The notes: generated by a model not told the origin, from the letters alone. Counted from the first letter of the stretch, positions 51,056 through 60,330 are shown. The stretch is DNA of 64,000 nucleotides from Planctomycetota bacterium (GCA_016209685.1 JACQVQ010000008.1:62001-126000); one strand, 5' to 3'. Program-made: numbers and translations.

Positions 51056-53413
51056 ATGGGTCACCACAAGAGATGGTGCCTTGCCCTCTGTTGTCTTTTT
51101 GTCTTTTGTTATGGGGGAGAGGGACATTTGTTAGCTCAGACAACAGAGAAGACAAGGGTCATCAGGAAAATAGACATAAAAGGTAACAAACGGGTGGGTA
51201 CAGCGGCCATAAAGGGCGCTGTAAGGCTCAAGGAGGGAGATGTTTATAACCCGGAGACCGTGTCGCAAGACGTCTCCAGCATATGGGCCATGGGTTACTT
51301 TGATAATGTGGAAGTCGTCCTGGAAGACTACGAAGACGGCCTTAAACTGACCTTCCTGGTTGCCGAGAGACCCATAATAAAGGCAATTATATTTGAGGGT
51401 AACGACGCATTAGGCAGGGGAAAACTGGAAGAGGTGCTGGAGCTGAAAGAGGGAGACTATCTCAAGTATTATCTGGTAAAACTGGCAGAAGAGAAGATTA
51501 AGGAGCTTTATTCAAAGAAGGGCTTTCAGTTCGTAGACATAAGGAGCGACATTAAAAGATTGGACGGAGAGGTAGATGTGGTGTACAGGATAACAGAAGG
51601 CCCCAGGGCCACTATCCAGGGGATAAAATTTAGTGGCAACTCCTCTTTTTCTTCCAGGAAACTCCTCAAGCAGACAAAGACCCGCAAGAGGCGTTTCCCT
51701 AAACTACTTTTCAAAGGCATTTTTGACAGCGACAAGTTTGAAGGAGATAAGGAAAAACTGCAGGAGTTCTACATAAATAGAGGCTGGTTGGACATCAAGA
51801 TAGATGGACAATTAACTTATAGTCCCGACAGGTCGGATATTTATATAACTTTCGCCATAGAGGAAGGAGAAAGGTATCATGTCAGCGAGATAACCGTGAA
51901 TGGCAATAAACTCTTTACGACCCACGAACTCCTGAGGGCGATGAAGCTGCAGAAGGGCGGGCCCTTCCTTCCCCCAGGTATGGAAGAAGATGCCAGGCAA
52001 ATCAGGACCCTGTATGGAGAGCAAGGTTATATCACCGCTGTGGTAGGGACTAAACGTTCCTATAATGCATTAGAGGCTACTGTAAATGTGTATTATGAGA
52101 TAGTAGAAGGACAGAGGGTGTTCATTGAGGAGGTAAAGATTACGGGTAATGAGAAGACCAGGGATAACGTAATCAGGAGAGATTTGAGTTTCTTACCCGG
52201 AGAGAGGTTTGACAGCGTAAGGATACACGACAGCAAAGAAAGACTTGAGGGGACAGGCTATTTTGACGCACAGAACCCTGCCGCGGTGGGTATCTATAAT
52301 GAAGCAGGGAGCAGACCCGACCTCGCCAATGCAGTGGTGGAGGTAAAGGAAGGACGGACCGGACTCCTGAGGTTTGGCGGGGGATTTGGTCTGAACTCCG
52401 GTCTCTTTGGAGATATCTCCTACACAGACAGGAACTTCAACGCCTTTGACGCCCCCAAAAGCCTCCATGATTTCATATCAGGAGATGCCTTCCGAGGGGC
52501 GGGACACGTTTTAAACCTTAGATTAAGCCCAGGCCTAAAGAGGAATGAGGCAACCGTGTCCTTAACAAATCCTGCTATCTTTGACTCCCCATACTCTGCA
52601 GGTGGCTCCTTCTTCTTCTTTACCAGAACGAGAGAGGATTACACAGAGGAAAGAAGGGGTACCCGCTTCAGTTTAGGGAGGATGATTACGAAAAATATTA
52701 GTCTCTCCCTCTCCCCAGAAATTCAAAATATCCTAGTGAAAGAGGTGGACAGTGGCGCCCCCCAGGCGGTGAAAGACCTGAAAGGCAGTATGACAGAGCT
52801 TGGTGCAGAGCTAAGGGCCGCCAGGGACACACGAGATAACCCCATTTTCCCCACAAAGGGCTCAATGGTGGAGTCTTCTATAGAGGGCTCCGGGCTAGAC
52901 GTCAATATAGTAAGGTTTGGAATCTCAGCCACTAAGTACAAAACCATCTTTGAATTTCCACGCTGGGGTAAACACGTCTTGAGCTTCAGGGGAACCATGG
53001 GGGTAGTAAGGCCCCATTCAGGGGAAAAAGAGGTGCCCGTCTTTGAACGGTACTTTGCAGGAGGTACCGGCTCCATAAGAGGCTTTGATTTCAGGGGAGT
53101 GGCCCCGGTAGACAGTAAGACTAAGGAACAGATAGGAGGAGACACACTCCTCCTGGCAGGGGTGGAAGAGACCTTCCCTATCATTAAGAGGTTTCTCAGT
53201 GGGGCATTTTTCGTGGACATAGGTAAGGCCGATAACAACCTCGGTCTTGGCAAGATGAGGGCCTCCATTGGGACAGGGGTAAGGATTACATTGCCCTTCT
53301 TGGGACGCATGTCTATAGGCCTGGACTTTGGTATTCCTTTAATGAAACAGTCCGAAGACGACACTAAGTTGATGAGCATTAACATTGGCGGTGCTGGAGC
53401 TGGGGCTAATTAG
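51056..53413 (+). CDS. bamA: Outer membrane assembly factor BamA
   Basis: 785 residues. A signal peptide (to about residue 28) and five POTRA domains (VIRKIDIKGNKRVGTAAIK onward) precede the 16-strand barrel (from about 430). The L6 motif RYFAGGTGSIRGFDFRGVAP is present. It inserts beta-barrel proteins in the outer membrane. The end (INIGGAGAGAN) lacks the usual terminal aromatic residue, which is odd for an outer-membrane barrel. The Skp gene starts 23 bases after the stop. Confidence 0.96.
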   Translation: MGHHKRWCLALCCLFVFCYGGEGHLLAQTTEKTRVIRKIDIKGNKRVGTAAIKGAVRLKEGDVYNPETVSQDVSSIWAMGYFDNVEVVLEDYEDGLKLTFLVAERPIIKAIIFEGNDALGRGKLEEVLELKEGDYLKYYLVKLAEEKIKELYSKKGFQFVDIRSDIKRLDGEVDVVYRITEGPRATIQGIKFSGNSSFSSRKLLKQTKTRKRRFPKLLFKGIFDSDKFEGDKEKLQEFYINRGWLDIKIDGQLTYSPDRSDIYITFAIEEGERYHVSEITVNGNKLFTTHELLRAMKLQKGGPFLPPGMEEDARQIRTLYGEQGYITAVVGTKRSYNALEATVNVYYEIVEGQRVFIEEVKITGNEKTRDNVIRRDLSFLPGERFDSVRIHDSKERLEGTGYFDAQNPAAVGIYNEAGSRPDLANAVVEVKEGRTGLLRFGGGFGLNSGLFGDISYTDRNFNAFDAPKSLHDFISGDAFRGAGHVLNLRLSPGLKRNEATVSLTNPAIFDSPYSAGGSFFFFTRTREDYTEERRGTRFSLGRMITKNISLSLSPEIQNILVKEVDSGAPQAVKDLKGSMTELGAELRAARDTRDNPIFPTKGSMVESSIEGSGLDVNIVRFGISATKYKTIFEFPRWGKHVLSFRGTMGVVRPHSGEKEVPVFERYFAGGTGSIRGFDFRGVAPVDSKTKEQIGGDTLLLAGVEETFPIIKRFLSGAFFVDIGKADNNLGLGKMRASIGTGVRITLPFLGRMSIGLDFGIPLMKQSEDDTKLMSINIGGAGAGAN

Positions 53414-53435
53414 CCATTTAGAAAGGGAGAGACTA

Positions 53436-54008
53436 ATGAGATTATTAAGCTTTTTTGTGCCTTTTCTTGCCCTAATCATTTCTTTGCCAGGTACCACCAT
53501 GGGCAAAGAGATGAAGGTGGGTGTGGTAAACCTCAATAAGGTCTTTGACCAGTACGACAAGAGGAAAGAGCTGGAAAACGACTTCCGTGACATCAGGAAC
53601 AGGTCGGAGGAGGTCCTCAAGGCCAAGCAGGACGAGGCCATGGCCCTTAGAGACGAGATACAACTCCTGGAAGCAGGTAGTACAGCCAGGAAGAAAAAGG
53701 AAGAAGATATGGAGAAAGTGCTCCTCTATCTCCAGATAGAGGACGAGGTTGCCAGGAAGAATCTGGCCAAGGCAGAAAAGGAGTTTTATGAGGAACTCTT
53801 CCAGGATATAAATGCAGTGGTGGAAGAGGTAGGGAAGAAAGAGGGCTTTGACCTTATCTTAAAAAAGGAGGACATAGATACCAAGAGTGCTGACCTTGTA
53901 GAGTTGAGGTTGAAGATAGGTATCGGGACAGTGCTCTATTTCTCCAATGCCCTGGACGTTACGGATAAGGTAGTAGAGAGTCTCAACCGTAGGTATAAGA
54001 AGGGGTAG
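53436..54008 (+). CDS. skp: OmpH/Skp family periplasmic chaperone
   Basis: 190 residues from ATG 53436 with AAGGGAG upstream. Signal peptide RLLSFFVPFLALIISLPG, then KVGVVNLNKVFDQYDKRKELE and a long helical hairpin of charged coiled coil (about 55-130). Skp trimers hold unfolded outer-membrane proteins for BamA. Gene order bamA-skp-lpxC-lpxA is typical of Gram-negative bacteria. Confidence 0.92.
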   Translation: MRLLSFFVPFLALIISLPGTTMGKEMKVGVVNLNKVFDQYDKRKELENDFRDIRNRSEEVLKAKQDEAMALRDEIQLLEAGSTARKKKEEDMEKVLLYLQIEDEVARKNLAKAEKEFYEELFQDINAVVEEVGKKEGFDLILKKEDIDTKSADLVELRLKIGIGTVLYFSNALDVTDKVVESLNRRYKKG

Positions 54009-54012
54009 GCCC

Positions 54013-54909
54013 TTGTCTCAGTGGCAAAGGACAATAAAGAGAGAGGTTGAGTACCATGGCACGGGCCTCTTCAGAGGCAGGGAAGTTACCCTAAGACTAA
54101 AACCCCAACCCCCGGGTAGTGGGATAAGCTTCCAGAGGTTAGACCTGGAAGGCACTCCACCCATCCCTGCCCTCGTAACCTCCCTCAGGGACAACAGGAG
54201 GCGTATCATCCTGGGAGGGGCAGAGGCGGAGGTAGAAGGGGTGGAACATTTTATGGCCGCCGCTGCAGGGCTAGGCATAGAGAACCTCTTGGTGGAGTTG
54301 ACGGATAGTGAAATGCCTGCGGGGGATGGAAGCTCCAGGGTCTTTGTAGAGCTACTCCGGGAAGGAGAGGTGGTAGAACAATTCGTTCCCAAAAAATCCT
54401 TTAGCCTGAAGCAACCCCTCGCCGTGGAGGAAGAGGGTGCCAGTCTGGTAGCCCTCCCTTACGGTGATGGATTAGTGCTCTCCTTTAGACTGGACTTTGG
54501 CAAGATGTCTTCTCTCCGGCAGTCCTTCGGTCTTTTAGTTACCGAGGAAAGTTTTATTAAGGAACTCTCCGTTGCCAGGACCTTTTGCCTGGCTAGCCAG
54601 ATAGAGGAGTTTCAGAGACTTGGGTTAGGCAGAGGGGTTACTGAGGAAAACAGTTTTCTAATAGAGGAAGGGGGGCGTGCCATCACTCCCGTGCAAAGGA
54701 GCCCGGCCCACCTGCGCTACACCGATGAACCTGTCAGACATAAGGCACTAGACCTCCTGGGAGACCTTTACCTAATCGGGACTGCATTAAGGGCCAAAGT
54801 TTTCGGCGTAAAGTCGGGCCACTCCCTTAACGTACGTATGGCCCAGAGACTTTACTCCCTTATTAATCAAGAATCCTCCTTAAGGGCGGGGCAGGAGGTC
54901 AGGGTTTGA
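54013..54909 (+). CDS. lpxC: UDP-3-O-acyl-N-acetylglucosamine deacetylase
   Basis: 298 residues from TTG. Catalytic and zinc residues: Glu78-His79 in GVEHFMAA, and His/Asp in VRHKALDLLGD; KSGHSLN carries the later His. First committed step of lipid A synthesis, in the cytoplasm. No fused FabZ. The stop overlaps the lpxA start by 4 bases. Confidence 0.96.
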   Translation: MSQWQRTIKREVEYHGTGLFRGREVTLRLKPQPPGSGISFQRLDLEGTPPIPALVTSLRDNRRRIILGGAEAEVEGVEHFMAAAAGLGIENLLVELTDSEMPAGDGSSRVFVELLREGEVVEQFVPKKSFSLKQPLAVEEEGASLVALPYGDGLVLSFRLDFGKMSSLRQSFGLLVTEESFIKELSVARTFCLASQIEEFQRLGLGRGVTEENSFLIEEGGRAITPVQRSPAHLRYTDEPVRHKALDLLGDLYLIGTALRAKVFGVKSGHSLNVRMAQRLYSLINQESSLRAGQEVRV

Positions 54910-55718
54910 AAATACATCCCACTGCACAGATACACCCGGGAGCGGAACTGGGTAGAGACGTAGAAGTAGGAGCCCACTCCTTTATTGATAAGCACGTAAA
55001 GATTGGGGATGGTACCATCATACGAAATAACGTCACCATTACCGGGAACACCACCATGGGCAAGGGAAACCACGTCTTCCCGGCGGCCTGCCTCGGGGCA
55101 GAACCTCAGGACTTGAAATACAATGGAGAAGAGACTCAACTGATTATGGGTGACCGCAACACGGTGAGAGAATGCGCTACCGTAAACAGTGGCACGGGGG
55201 TGGGTGGTGGCGTTACCAGTGTTGGTAATGACAACTTCTTTATGGCCTGCTCCCATGTGGCCCATGACTGCATAATTGAGGACAACGTGCTCCTGGCCAA
55301 TGGAGTACTGCTGGGGGGACACGTAAAGATAGAAAGTTATGCCAAGCTCATGGGGTTAGTAGGGGTACAGCCTTTTACTACCATTGGCCGACATGCCTAC
55401 GTAGGTGGTCTCACGAGGATAGTGCAAGACGTACCCCCCTTCATGCTGGTGGAAGGCAATCCCGCCAGGGTCAGACAGGTGAACGCAGTAGGTCTGGAGA
55501 GGGCAGGTTTCTCCCAGGAGCAGATAGAAGCCCTGAAAGCGGCCTTTCACCGCCTTTTCCGCCCCGAGGCCCTGAATCAGAATAAGATACTGGAGGAGAT
55601 GGCCGAACAGGATGGCCTGACGCCGGAGGTAAGGACGCTTGTAAACTTCCTTAGAGACAGTAGTAAAGGAAAGTTTGGCAGGTACAGGGAAATCCTCAGG
55701 AACAGCCCAGTGCAATAA
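54906..55718 (+). CDS. lpxA: UDP-N-acetylglucosamine acyltransferase
   Basis: 270 residues from TTG, overlapping lpxC. Hexapeptide repeats (IHPTAQIHPGAELGRDVEVGAHSFI) with catalytic His in ACSHVAHDCII and the C-terminal helical domain. It acylates UDP-GlcNAc at the 3 position. The following oxidoreductase gene shares its TAATG junction, so lpxA and that gene are coupled. Confidence 0.96.
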   Translation: MKIHPTAQIHPGAELGRDVEVGAHSFIDKHVKIGDGTIIRNNVTITGNTTMGKGNHVFPAACLGAEPQDLKYNGEETQLIMGDRNTVRECATVNSGTGVGGGVTSVGNDNFFMACSHVAHDCIIEDNVLLANGVLLGGHVKIESYAKLMGLVGVQPFTTIGRHAYVGGLTRIVQDVPPFMLVEGNPARVRQVNAVGLERAGFSQEQIEALKAAFHRLFRPEALNQNKILEEMAEQDGLTPEVRTLVNFLRDSSKGKFGRYREILRNSPVQ

Positions 55719-56737
55719 TGGGAGATAAAAGAATAAAGGTTGCCGTAATAGGCGTGGGGCATCTGGGAAAGGAGCACGCCAGGGTATATTCTCAGCTACC
55801 CAACGTAGAACTGGTAGGTGTCGTAGATACGGATAGAGAGAGGGGAGAGCAGGTGGCTAACCGCCTGAACGTCCGATTCTTTCCCGATGCGGAAGAAGTG
55901 GTAGATAAGGTCTCCGCCGTAAGCATAGCAGTACCCACCATCGCCCATTATTCGGTTGCCTCCCGCTTCCTCAAGAGGAAGATACCCGTGATGCTGGAAA
56001 AGCCCCTGGGGCTGAGTCTGGAAGAGGCCGAAGAGTTGGTAGAACTAAGCTCCGCAAACAAGGTGATTCTACAGGTAGGACACGTAGAAAGGTTTAACCC
56101 GGCCCTGCAGGCCGTAGAGGGCTATCCCGTGAGGCCCAGGTTTATTGAGTGCCACCGCCTCTCCGCATTTAACTTCCGTACCAGAGACATAGGCGTAGTG
56201 CTAGACCTTATGATACACGATATTGACATAATCCTCCATCTGGCCAGGTCACCGGTGAAGAAGGTGGAGGCCGTGGGTACCTGTATTATCTCTGACAAAG
56301 AAGACATTGCCAATGCCAGGATATCCTTTGAGAACGGCTGTGTGGCCAACCTTACCGCCAGCCGGGTATCATTCAGGCCGATGCGGAAGATACGCATCTT
56401 CTCCGAGAATACCTACATTTCCCTGGACTATGAAAAACAAGAGGCTATAATCTATAAGAAGTCCCCCAAGCTTACCCTGGATTACGTTAACCCGGAGAAA
56501 CTGGGGATAAAGAACCTTGCAGACCTCAAGAGTTTTGATTTTGGTGACCTCCTGGAGATTAAACACATCACCATGAACCACCAGGAGCCGTTAAAGAAAG
56601 AGCTGGAAAGTTTTGTAGAATGCGTTAGAGAGAACAAGAGGCCGGCAGTCTCTGGAGAAGAGGGACTAAGGGCCTTGAGGGTGGCTACAGAAGTCCTTAA
56701 AGACATAGAGGCAAACCTTAAGCTAATGGGTGCCTAA
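55718..56737 (+). CDS. Gfo/Idh/MocA family oxidoreductase (possibly GnnA-like)
   Basis: 339 residues. Rossmann VAVIGVGHLGKEHARVYSQL, the EKPLGLSLEEAEEL motif with catalytic Lys, and DLMIHDIDIILHL. Such genes next to lpxA can be GnnA, which oxidises C3 of UDP-GlcNAc on the way to diamino-lipid A. The partner aminotransferase GnnB is not seen here, so the specificity is open. Coupled to lpxA by a 1-base overlap. Confidence 0.88.
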   Translation: MGDKRIKVAVIGVGHLGKEHARVYSQLPNVELVGVVDTDRERGEQVANRLNVRFFPDAEEVVDKVSAVSIAVPTIAHYSVASRFLKRKIPVMLEKPLGLSLEEAEELVELSSANKVILQVGHVERFNPALQAVEGYPVRPRFIECHRLSAFNFRTRDIGVVLDLMIHDIDIILHLARSPVKKVEAVGTCIISDKEDIANARISFENGCVANLTASRVSFRPMRKIRIFSENTYISLDYEKQEAIIYKKSPKLTLDYVNPEKLGIKNLADLKSFDFGDLLEIKHITMNHQEPLKKELESFVECVRENKRPAVSGEEGLRALRVATEVLKDIEANLKLMGA

Positions 56738-56742
56738 AGCTT

Positions 56743-56770
56743 GTAGGGGCGGTTCGCGAACTGCCCCTAC
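56743..56770. repeat. GTAGGGGC palindrome, core GGTTCGCGAACT
   Basis: 28 bases (30 with flanking T/A), same core as the transposase copies with one change. It lies 6 bases after the oxidoreductase stop, and can be read in frame as RGGSRTAPT upstream of the radical SAM gene. Confidence 0.92.
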
Positions 56771-56789
56771 AACTTGCGGAGCGAATCTA

Positions 56790-58073
56790 ATGGAAAGCCC
56801 TGTAATGAGCAAAGCCGAAGCCCTGAGCGTAGCGAAGGGGAATCTATACGACCTCTTCCATGTAGAGGCAGGCATAGAGAATGGCAAGATTACAGGAAGG
56901 GCAGGAGGTACCCTGGGGGATATCCTCAACCCCTTCGTCCAGCAATTCTTTGAGAGACTCAACTCCCTGAAGGTAATCGCAAGGGTAAACGGGGCAAACG
57001 TATACAATATCTACAACCCACCCCATCCTACTCCAGCCGGGATGCGGTTCCTTGCAAGAAAGGTAAGGATGATGGTCTATAAGATGGCCTTCCCCGTAAC
57101 GGCCAACCTGGCCATCACCCACAAGTGCCAGTGCCAGTGCGTCCACTGCAGTGCCGACCCCTTCAAGGACCCCACTCGCCGGGAACTCTCGGTGGAGGAG
57201 ATAAAGAAGGTAGTGGACGGCTCCCTGGAGCTAGGGGCGAGCCTTATCATATACGTAGGCGGCGAGCCCATGTTGAGGGAGGAACTCTACGAGCTCATAC
57301 GCTACGTGGACAAGTCAAAGGCCGTGCCAATGATATTCACCAACGGCCTCCTCCTCACCAGGGAGAACGTAAAAAGGTTGAGAGAAGCCGGGCTATACTC
57401 CTTGAATATCTCTATTGACCACAACGAGGCATTAATACACGACGAGTTCCGCAAGGTAGTGGGCTGTTATGAGAAGGCCTTTGAGGGGGCAAGGCTGGCC
57501 AGGGCGGCAGGTATCCTCACCGGCATCTCCACTTACGCCACCCATGAAAATCTTAAGGAGGGGCACCTGGAGAGGCTCCTCCAGATTGCCGTCAAGGAGG
57601 GGTTCCACGAGGTAACCATCTTTGACTGCATTCCCTCAGGTAAATACCTGAAAGACGCCTCCAAGATACTCACCCCACAGGAGAGGAAACAGGTCATAGC
57701 CCTTGCCAGGAAATATTATGAGACTACGCCCATAGGGGTAAACGCCATGGCCCTCATAAACTCCCCGCTTGGGGTAGGCTGTTACGGAGCCAATTCCCAG
57801 TTCTACATGACTGCCTACGGCGACATTAACCCCTGTGATTTTAACCCGGTGAACTTCGGCAACGTCAGGGAAATGCCCATCCAGGCCATATGGAAGAAGA
57901 TGGTAACCCATCCAGACTTTAATAAGCGTTTCCCCAGTTGCAGGATGCAGAGCAAGGCCTACAGGAAGAAATACATAGACCCCCTTCCCACCAACCCGAA
58001 GCTCCCCATCCCCATAGAGTCCATACCCCAGGATGCCCCCGTCAACTTTGAGGAGGCCCTTTCCGTATATTGA
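56790..58073 (+). CDS. Radical SAM/SPASM-type enzyme of unknown substrate
   Basis: About 427 residues from ATG 56790; the frame is open upstream through the palindrome, and a second ATG at 56808 is possible. Cluster motif CQCQCVHC (CxxxCxxC), GGEPMLREELYELI and FTNGLLLT are radical SAM signatures. The C-terminal CDFNPVNFGNV and CRMQSKAY cysteines suggest an auxiliary (SPASM/twitch) cluster. Near the N-terminus KAEALSVAKGN is the translation of a GCCGAAGCCCTGAGCGTAGCG repeat also found at 63434. It lies between lipid A genes and rpsB. No function can be named. Confidence 0.88.
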   Translation: MESPVMSKAEALSVAKGNLYDLFHVEAGIENGKITGRAGGTLGDILNPFVQQFFERLNSLKVIARVNGANVYNIYNPPHPTPAGMRFLARKVRMMVYKMAFPVTANLAITHKCQCQCVHCSADPFKDPTRRELSVEEIKKVVDGSLELGASLIIYVGGEPMLREELYELIRYVDKSKAVPMIFTNGLLLTRENVKRLREAGLYSLNISIDHNEALIHDEFRKVVGCYEKAFEGARLARAAGILTGISTYATHENLKEGHLERLLQIAVKEGFHEVTIFDCIPSGKYLKDASKILTPQERKQVIALARKYYETTPIGVNAMALINSPLGVGCYGANSQFYMTAYGDINPCDFNPVNFGNVREMPIQAIWKKMVTHPDFNKRFPSCRMQSKAYRKKYIDPLPTNPKLPIPIESIPQDAPVNFEEALSVY

Positions 58074-58129
58074 CATTTTTGGTATTTCTGCTACATTGTG
58101 AAGGATTTTTTTAATCCCAGGAGGAGTAA

Positions 58130-58828
58130 GTGCCAATAGTTACCCTAGAAGAACTTGTGAGAGCAGGGTTCCATTTTGGTCACAGGACCAGCAGGTGGAA
58201 CCCAAAGATGCGGCCTTTCATCTTTGGCAAGCATAACCTTATACATATAATAAACCTTAGAGAGACCCTCAGAGGACTTATTACTGGCCACAAGTTCCTC
58301 TCAAAGCTCTCCATCACCGGTAAAGGGGTACTTTACGTAGGGACTAAGTGGCAGGCCAGGGCCACTGTGGCCAGAGAGGCACAACGGGCAGGCATGCCCT
58401 TTGTAACTGAGAGATGGCTTGGAGGTACGTTGACCAACTTTAACACCGTCCTCAGTAGACTCAAACGTCTCAAAGAGCTGGAGGACCTCCAGGCCAGTGA
58501 AGAGTTCAAAAAGTATAGTAAGAAGACAGTTGCCGCCGTCGTCCGCGAGACTAAGAAACTGCAAAAAAACCTCCACGGCCTGAGGAATATGGCTGAACTC
58601 CCCGGGGCACTCATAATAATAGACCCCAAGAGGGAGATTACTGCCGTAAAGGAGGCCAATAAGTTAGGTATACCCACGGTCTGTCTCACCGATACCGATT
58701 GTGACCCCGACCTGGTAGATATATGCGTGCCAGGTAATGACGATGCCATGAGAGCCATTGAGGTGTTCCTCAGCAAGGTAACCGACGCCCTCCTGGAAGG
58801 AAAGACCTCCTTGTCTAAAGTAGCCTAA
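58130..58828 (+). CDS. rpsB: 30S ribosomal protein uS2
   Basis: 232 residues from GTG, with AGGAGG 5 bases upstream. VRAGFHFGHRTSRWNPKMRPFIFG, KWQARATVAREAQRAGMPFVTERWLGGTLTNF and ALIIIDPKREITAVKEANKLGIPTV are diagnostic. First gene of the rpsB-tsf-pyrH-frr series, each separated here by a hairpin repeat. Confidence 0.97.
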   Translation: MPIVTLEELVRAGFHFGHRTSRWNPKMRPFIFGKHNLIHIINLRETLRGLITGHKFLSKLSITGKGVLYVGTKWQARATVAREAQRAGMPFVTERWLGGTLTNFNTVLSRLKRLKELEDLQASEEFKKYSKKTVAAVVRETKKLQKNLHGLRNMAELPGALIIIDPKREITAVKEANKLGIPTVCLTDTDCDPDLVDICVPGNDDAMRAIEVFLSKVTDALLEGKTSLSKVA

Positions 58829-58905
58829 GATTAGGGGGTAGGGAGTAGGGAATGGAAAAAAGTGATTGCTACCCCCTACTCCCCACCCCCTAACCCCTAG
58901 TTATA
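58828..58905. repeat. Hairpin repeat, TTAGGGGGTAGGGAGTAGGG type
   Basis: Left arm TTAGGGGGTAGGGAGTAGGG, loop GGAAAAAAGTGATTG, right arm CTACTCCCCACCCCCTAAC. Spans the rpsB-tsf gap. Confidence 0.85.
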
Positions 58906-58919
58906 GGAGAGAAATACGC

Positions 58920-59507
58920 ATGCCAATAGATGCCGAGAGCATAAAGACACTGAGGGAGAGGACAGGCGCCGGTATCCTGGATTGTAAGAACACCCTGGAA
59001 AAGATGGGCGGAGACATGGATAAGGCTGCCGAAATCCTCAGGAAAAAGGGCTTCCAGGTGGCTGAGAAAAAGGCCGCCCGCACCACCAACGAGGGCCGCA
59101 TCGGTTCTTATATCCACTTTAATGGCAAGGTGGGGGTACTGCTGGAGCTGAATTGCGAGAGCGACTTCGTGGCCAGAAACGAGGTGGTGGAACAGCTCAT
59201 GAAGGACCTCTGTATGCAGGTAGCCGCCGCCAGCCCCCTGGCCGTCAGCCGCGAAGACGTACCCAAAGAGGAGGTTGAAAGGCAAAAAGAGGCCTTCAAG
59301 AAGGCCGCCACTGACAAGCCCCCACAAATCCAGGAAAAGATAATCCAGGGTAAACTGGAGAGTTTCTATAAAGAAAAATGCCTCCTGGACCAACCGTTCA
59401 TCAAAGACGACACCCAGACGATAAAAGACGTCATCAACATCTGCGTCGCCAAGGTAGGAGAAAATATAAGGGTTAGGAGGTTCGCCAGGTTTGAGGTAGG
59501 ACAGTAG
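58920..59507 (+). CDS. tsf: Translation elongation factor Ts, short form
   Basis: 195 residues from ATG 58920 with GGAGA upstream; a longer reading would run through the repeat. UBA-like N-terminus (TLRERTGAGILDCKNTLEKMGGDMDKAAEILRKKG) and core NEGRIGSYIHFNGKVGVLLELNCESDFVARN. Shorter than the E. coli protein (283), as in Thermus. Exchange factor for EF-Tu. Its last codons are CAG TAG within the next repeat. Confidence 0.96.
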   Translation: MPIDAESIKTLRERTGAGILDCKNTLEKMGGDMDKAAEILRKKGFQVAEKKAARTTNEGRIGSYIHFNGKVGVLLELNCESDFVARNEVVEQLMKDLCMQVAAASPLAVSREDVPKEEVERQKEAFKKAATDKPPQIQEKIIQGKLESFYKEKCLLDQPFIKDDTQTIKDVINICVAKVGENIRVRRFARFEVGQ

Positions 59508-59598
59508 CCAGTAGTCAGCCCTGGTGGCGGAGCACCAGGGCTATAGCATTGGGGCTCTGCCCCCAATGCTCGCTACTAGCTACTTGCTACCTGCTACG
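59501..59598. repeat. Nested repeat with two inner palindromes
   Basis: Outer arms CAGTAGCCAGTAGTCAG and CTACTAGCTACTTGCTAC enclose AGCCCTGGT/ACCAGGGCT (59517-59542) and AGCATTGGGGC/GCCCCCAATGCT (59545-59570). The outer left arm provides the tsf stop. Confidence 0.85.
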
Positions 59599-59606
59599 GT
59601 CTCCAT

Positions 59607-60320
59607 ATGACGAAAAAAGGCTACAAGCGTGTAGTAGTAAAGATAAGCGGAGAAGGCTTTTCATCTGAAAATAACGTAATAGATAAAGACGGCGTAAAGG
59701 TCATGGCCCTGGAACTCAAGGCGGCCCATGACCTTGGCGTTGAACTGGCGGTGACGGTAGGAGGAGGCAACATCGTCAGGGGTAATGAGTTGGGCCTCCT
59801 GGGGGTTAACAGGGTACAGGCCGACTACATGGGCATGATTGCCACCGTAATCAACGCCCTCGTACTCCAGGATGCCCTGGAGTCCCTGGGTGTAGAGGCC
59901 CACGTCCAGAGCGTCATAGAAATAGACAAGATGGTGGAGCCCTATAATCGCAAACAGTGCCTTAGATACATGAAGGAAAAGAAGGCCGTAATCCTTGCCG
60001 GGGGACTGGGAAACCCTTACTTCACCACAGACACATCAGCCGCCCTCAAGGCCGTAGAACTGGGGGCAGAAGTACTCCTGAAGGCAACTAAGGTGGATGG
60101 TGTGTACTCGGCAGACCCAATGGTTGACCCCAAGGCCAGGTTCTATAACAGGCTGACCTATTCTCAGGTGCTCAACGGCCACCTCAAGGCCATGGACGCC
60201 ACCGCCATCACCCTCTGCATGGAGAACCACCTCCCCATAATCGTTTTCAATCTTAGGAAGGGACAGAATATACAAAGGGTCATCCAGAAAGAACCCATAG
60301 GTACTTACATAGGGGAGTAG
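59607..60320 (+). CDS. pyrH: UMP kinase
   Basis: 237 residues. KRVVVKISGEGFSS, VGGGNIVRG, ILAGGLGNPYFTTDTSAALKAVEL and KVDGVYSADPMVD are the bacterial UMP kinase motifs. It phosphorylates UMP to UDP. The ATG follows a repeat with no ribosome site. Confidence 0.97.
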   Translation: MTKKGYKRVVVKISGEGFSSENNVIDKDGVKVMALELKAAHDLGVELAVTVGGGNIVRGNELGLLGVNRVQADYMGMIATVINALVLQDALESLGVEAHVQSVIEIDKMVEPYNRKQCLRYMKEKKAVILAGGLGNPYFTTDTSAALKAVELGAEVLLKATKVDGVYSADPMVDPKARFYNRLTYSQVLNGHLKAMDATAITLCMENHLPIIVFNLRKGQNIQRVIQKEPIGTYIGE

Positions 60321-60330
60321 GGGGGAAAAG

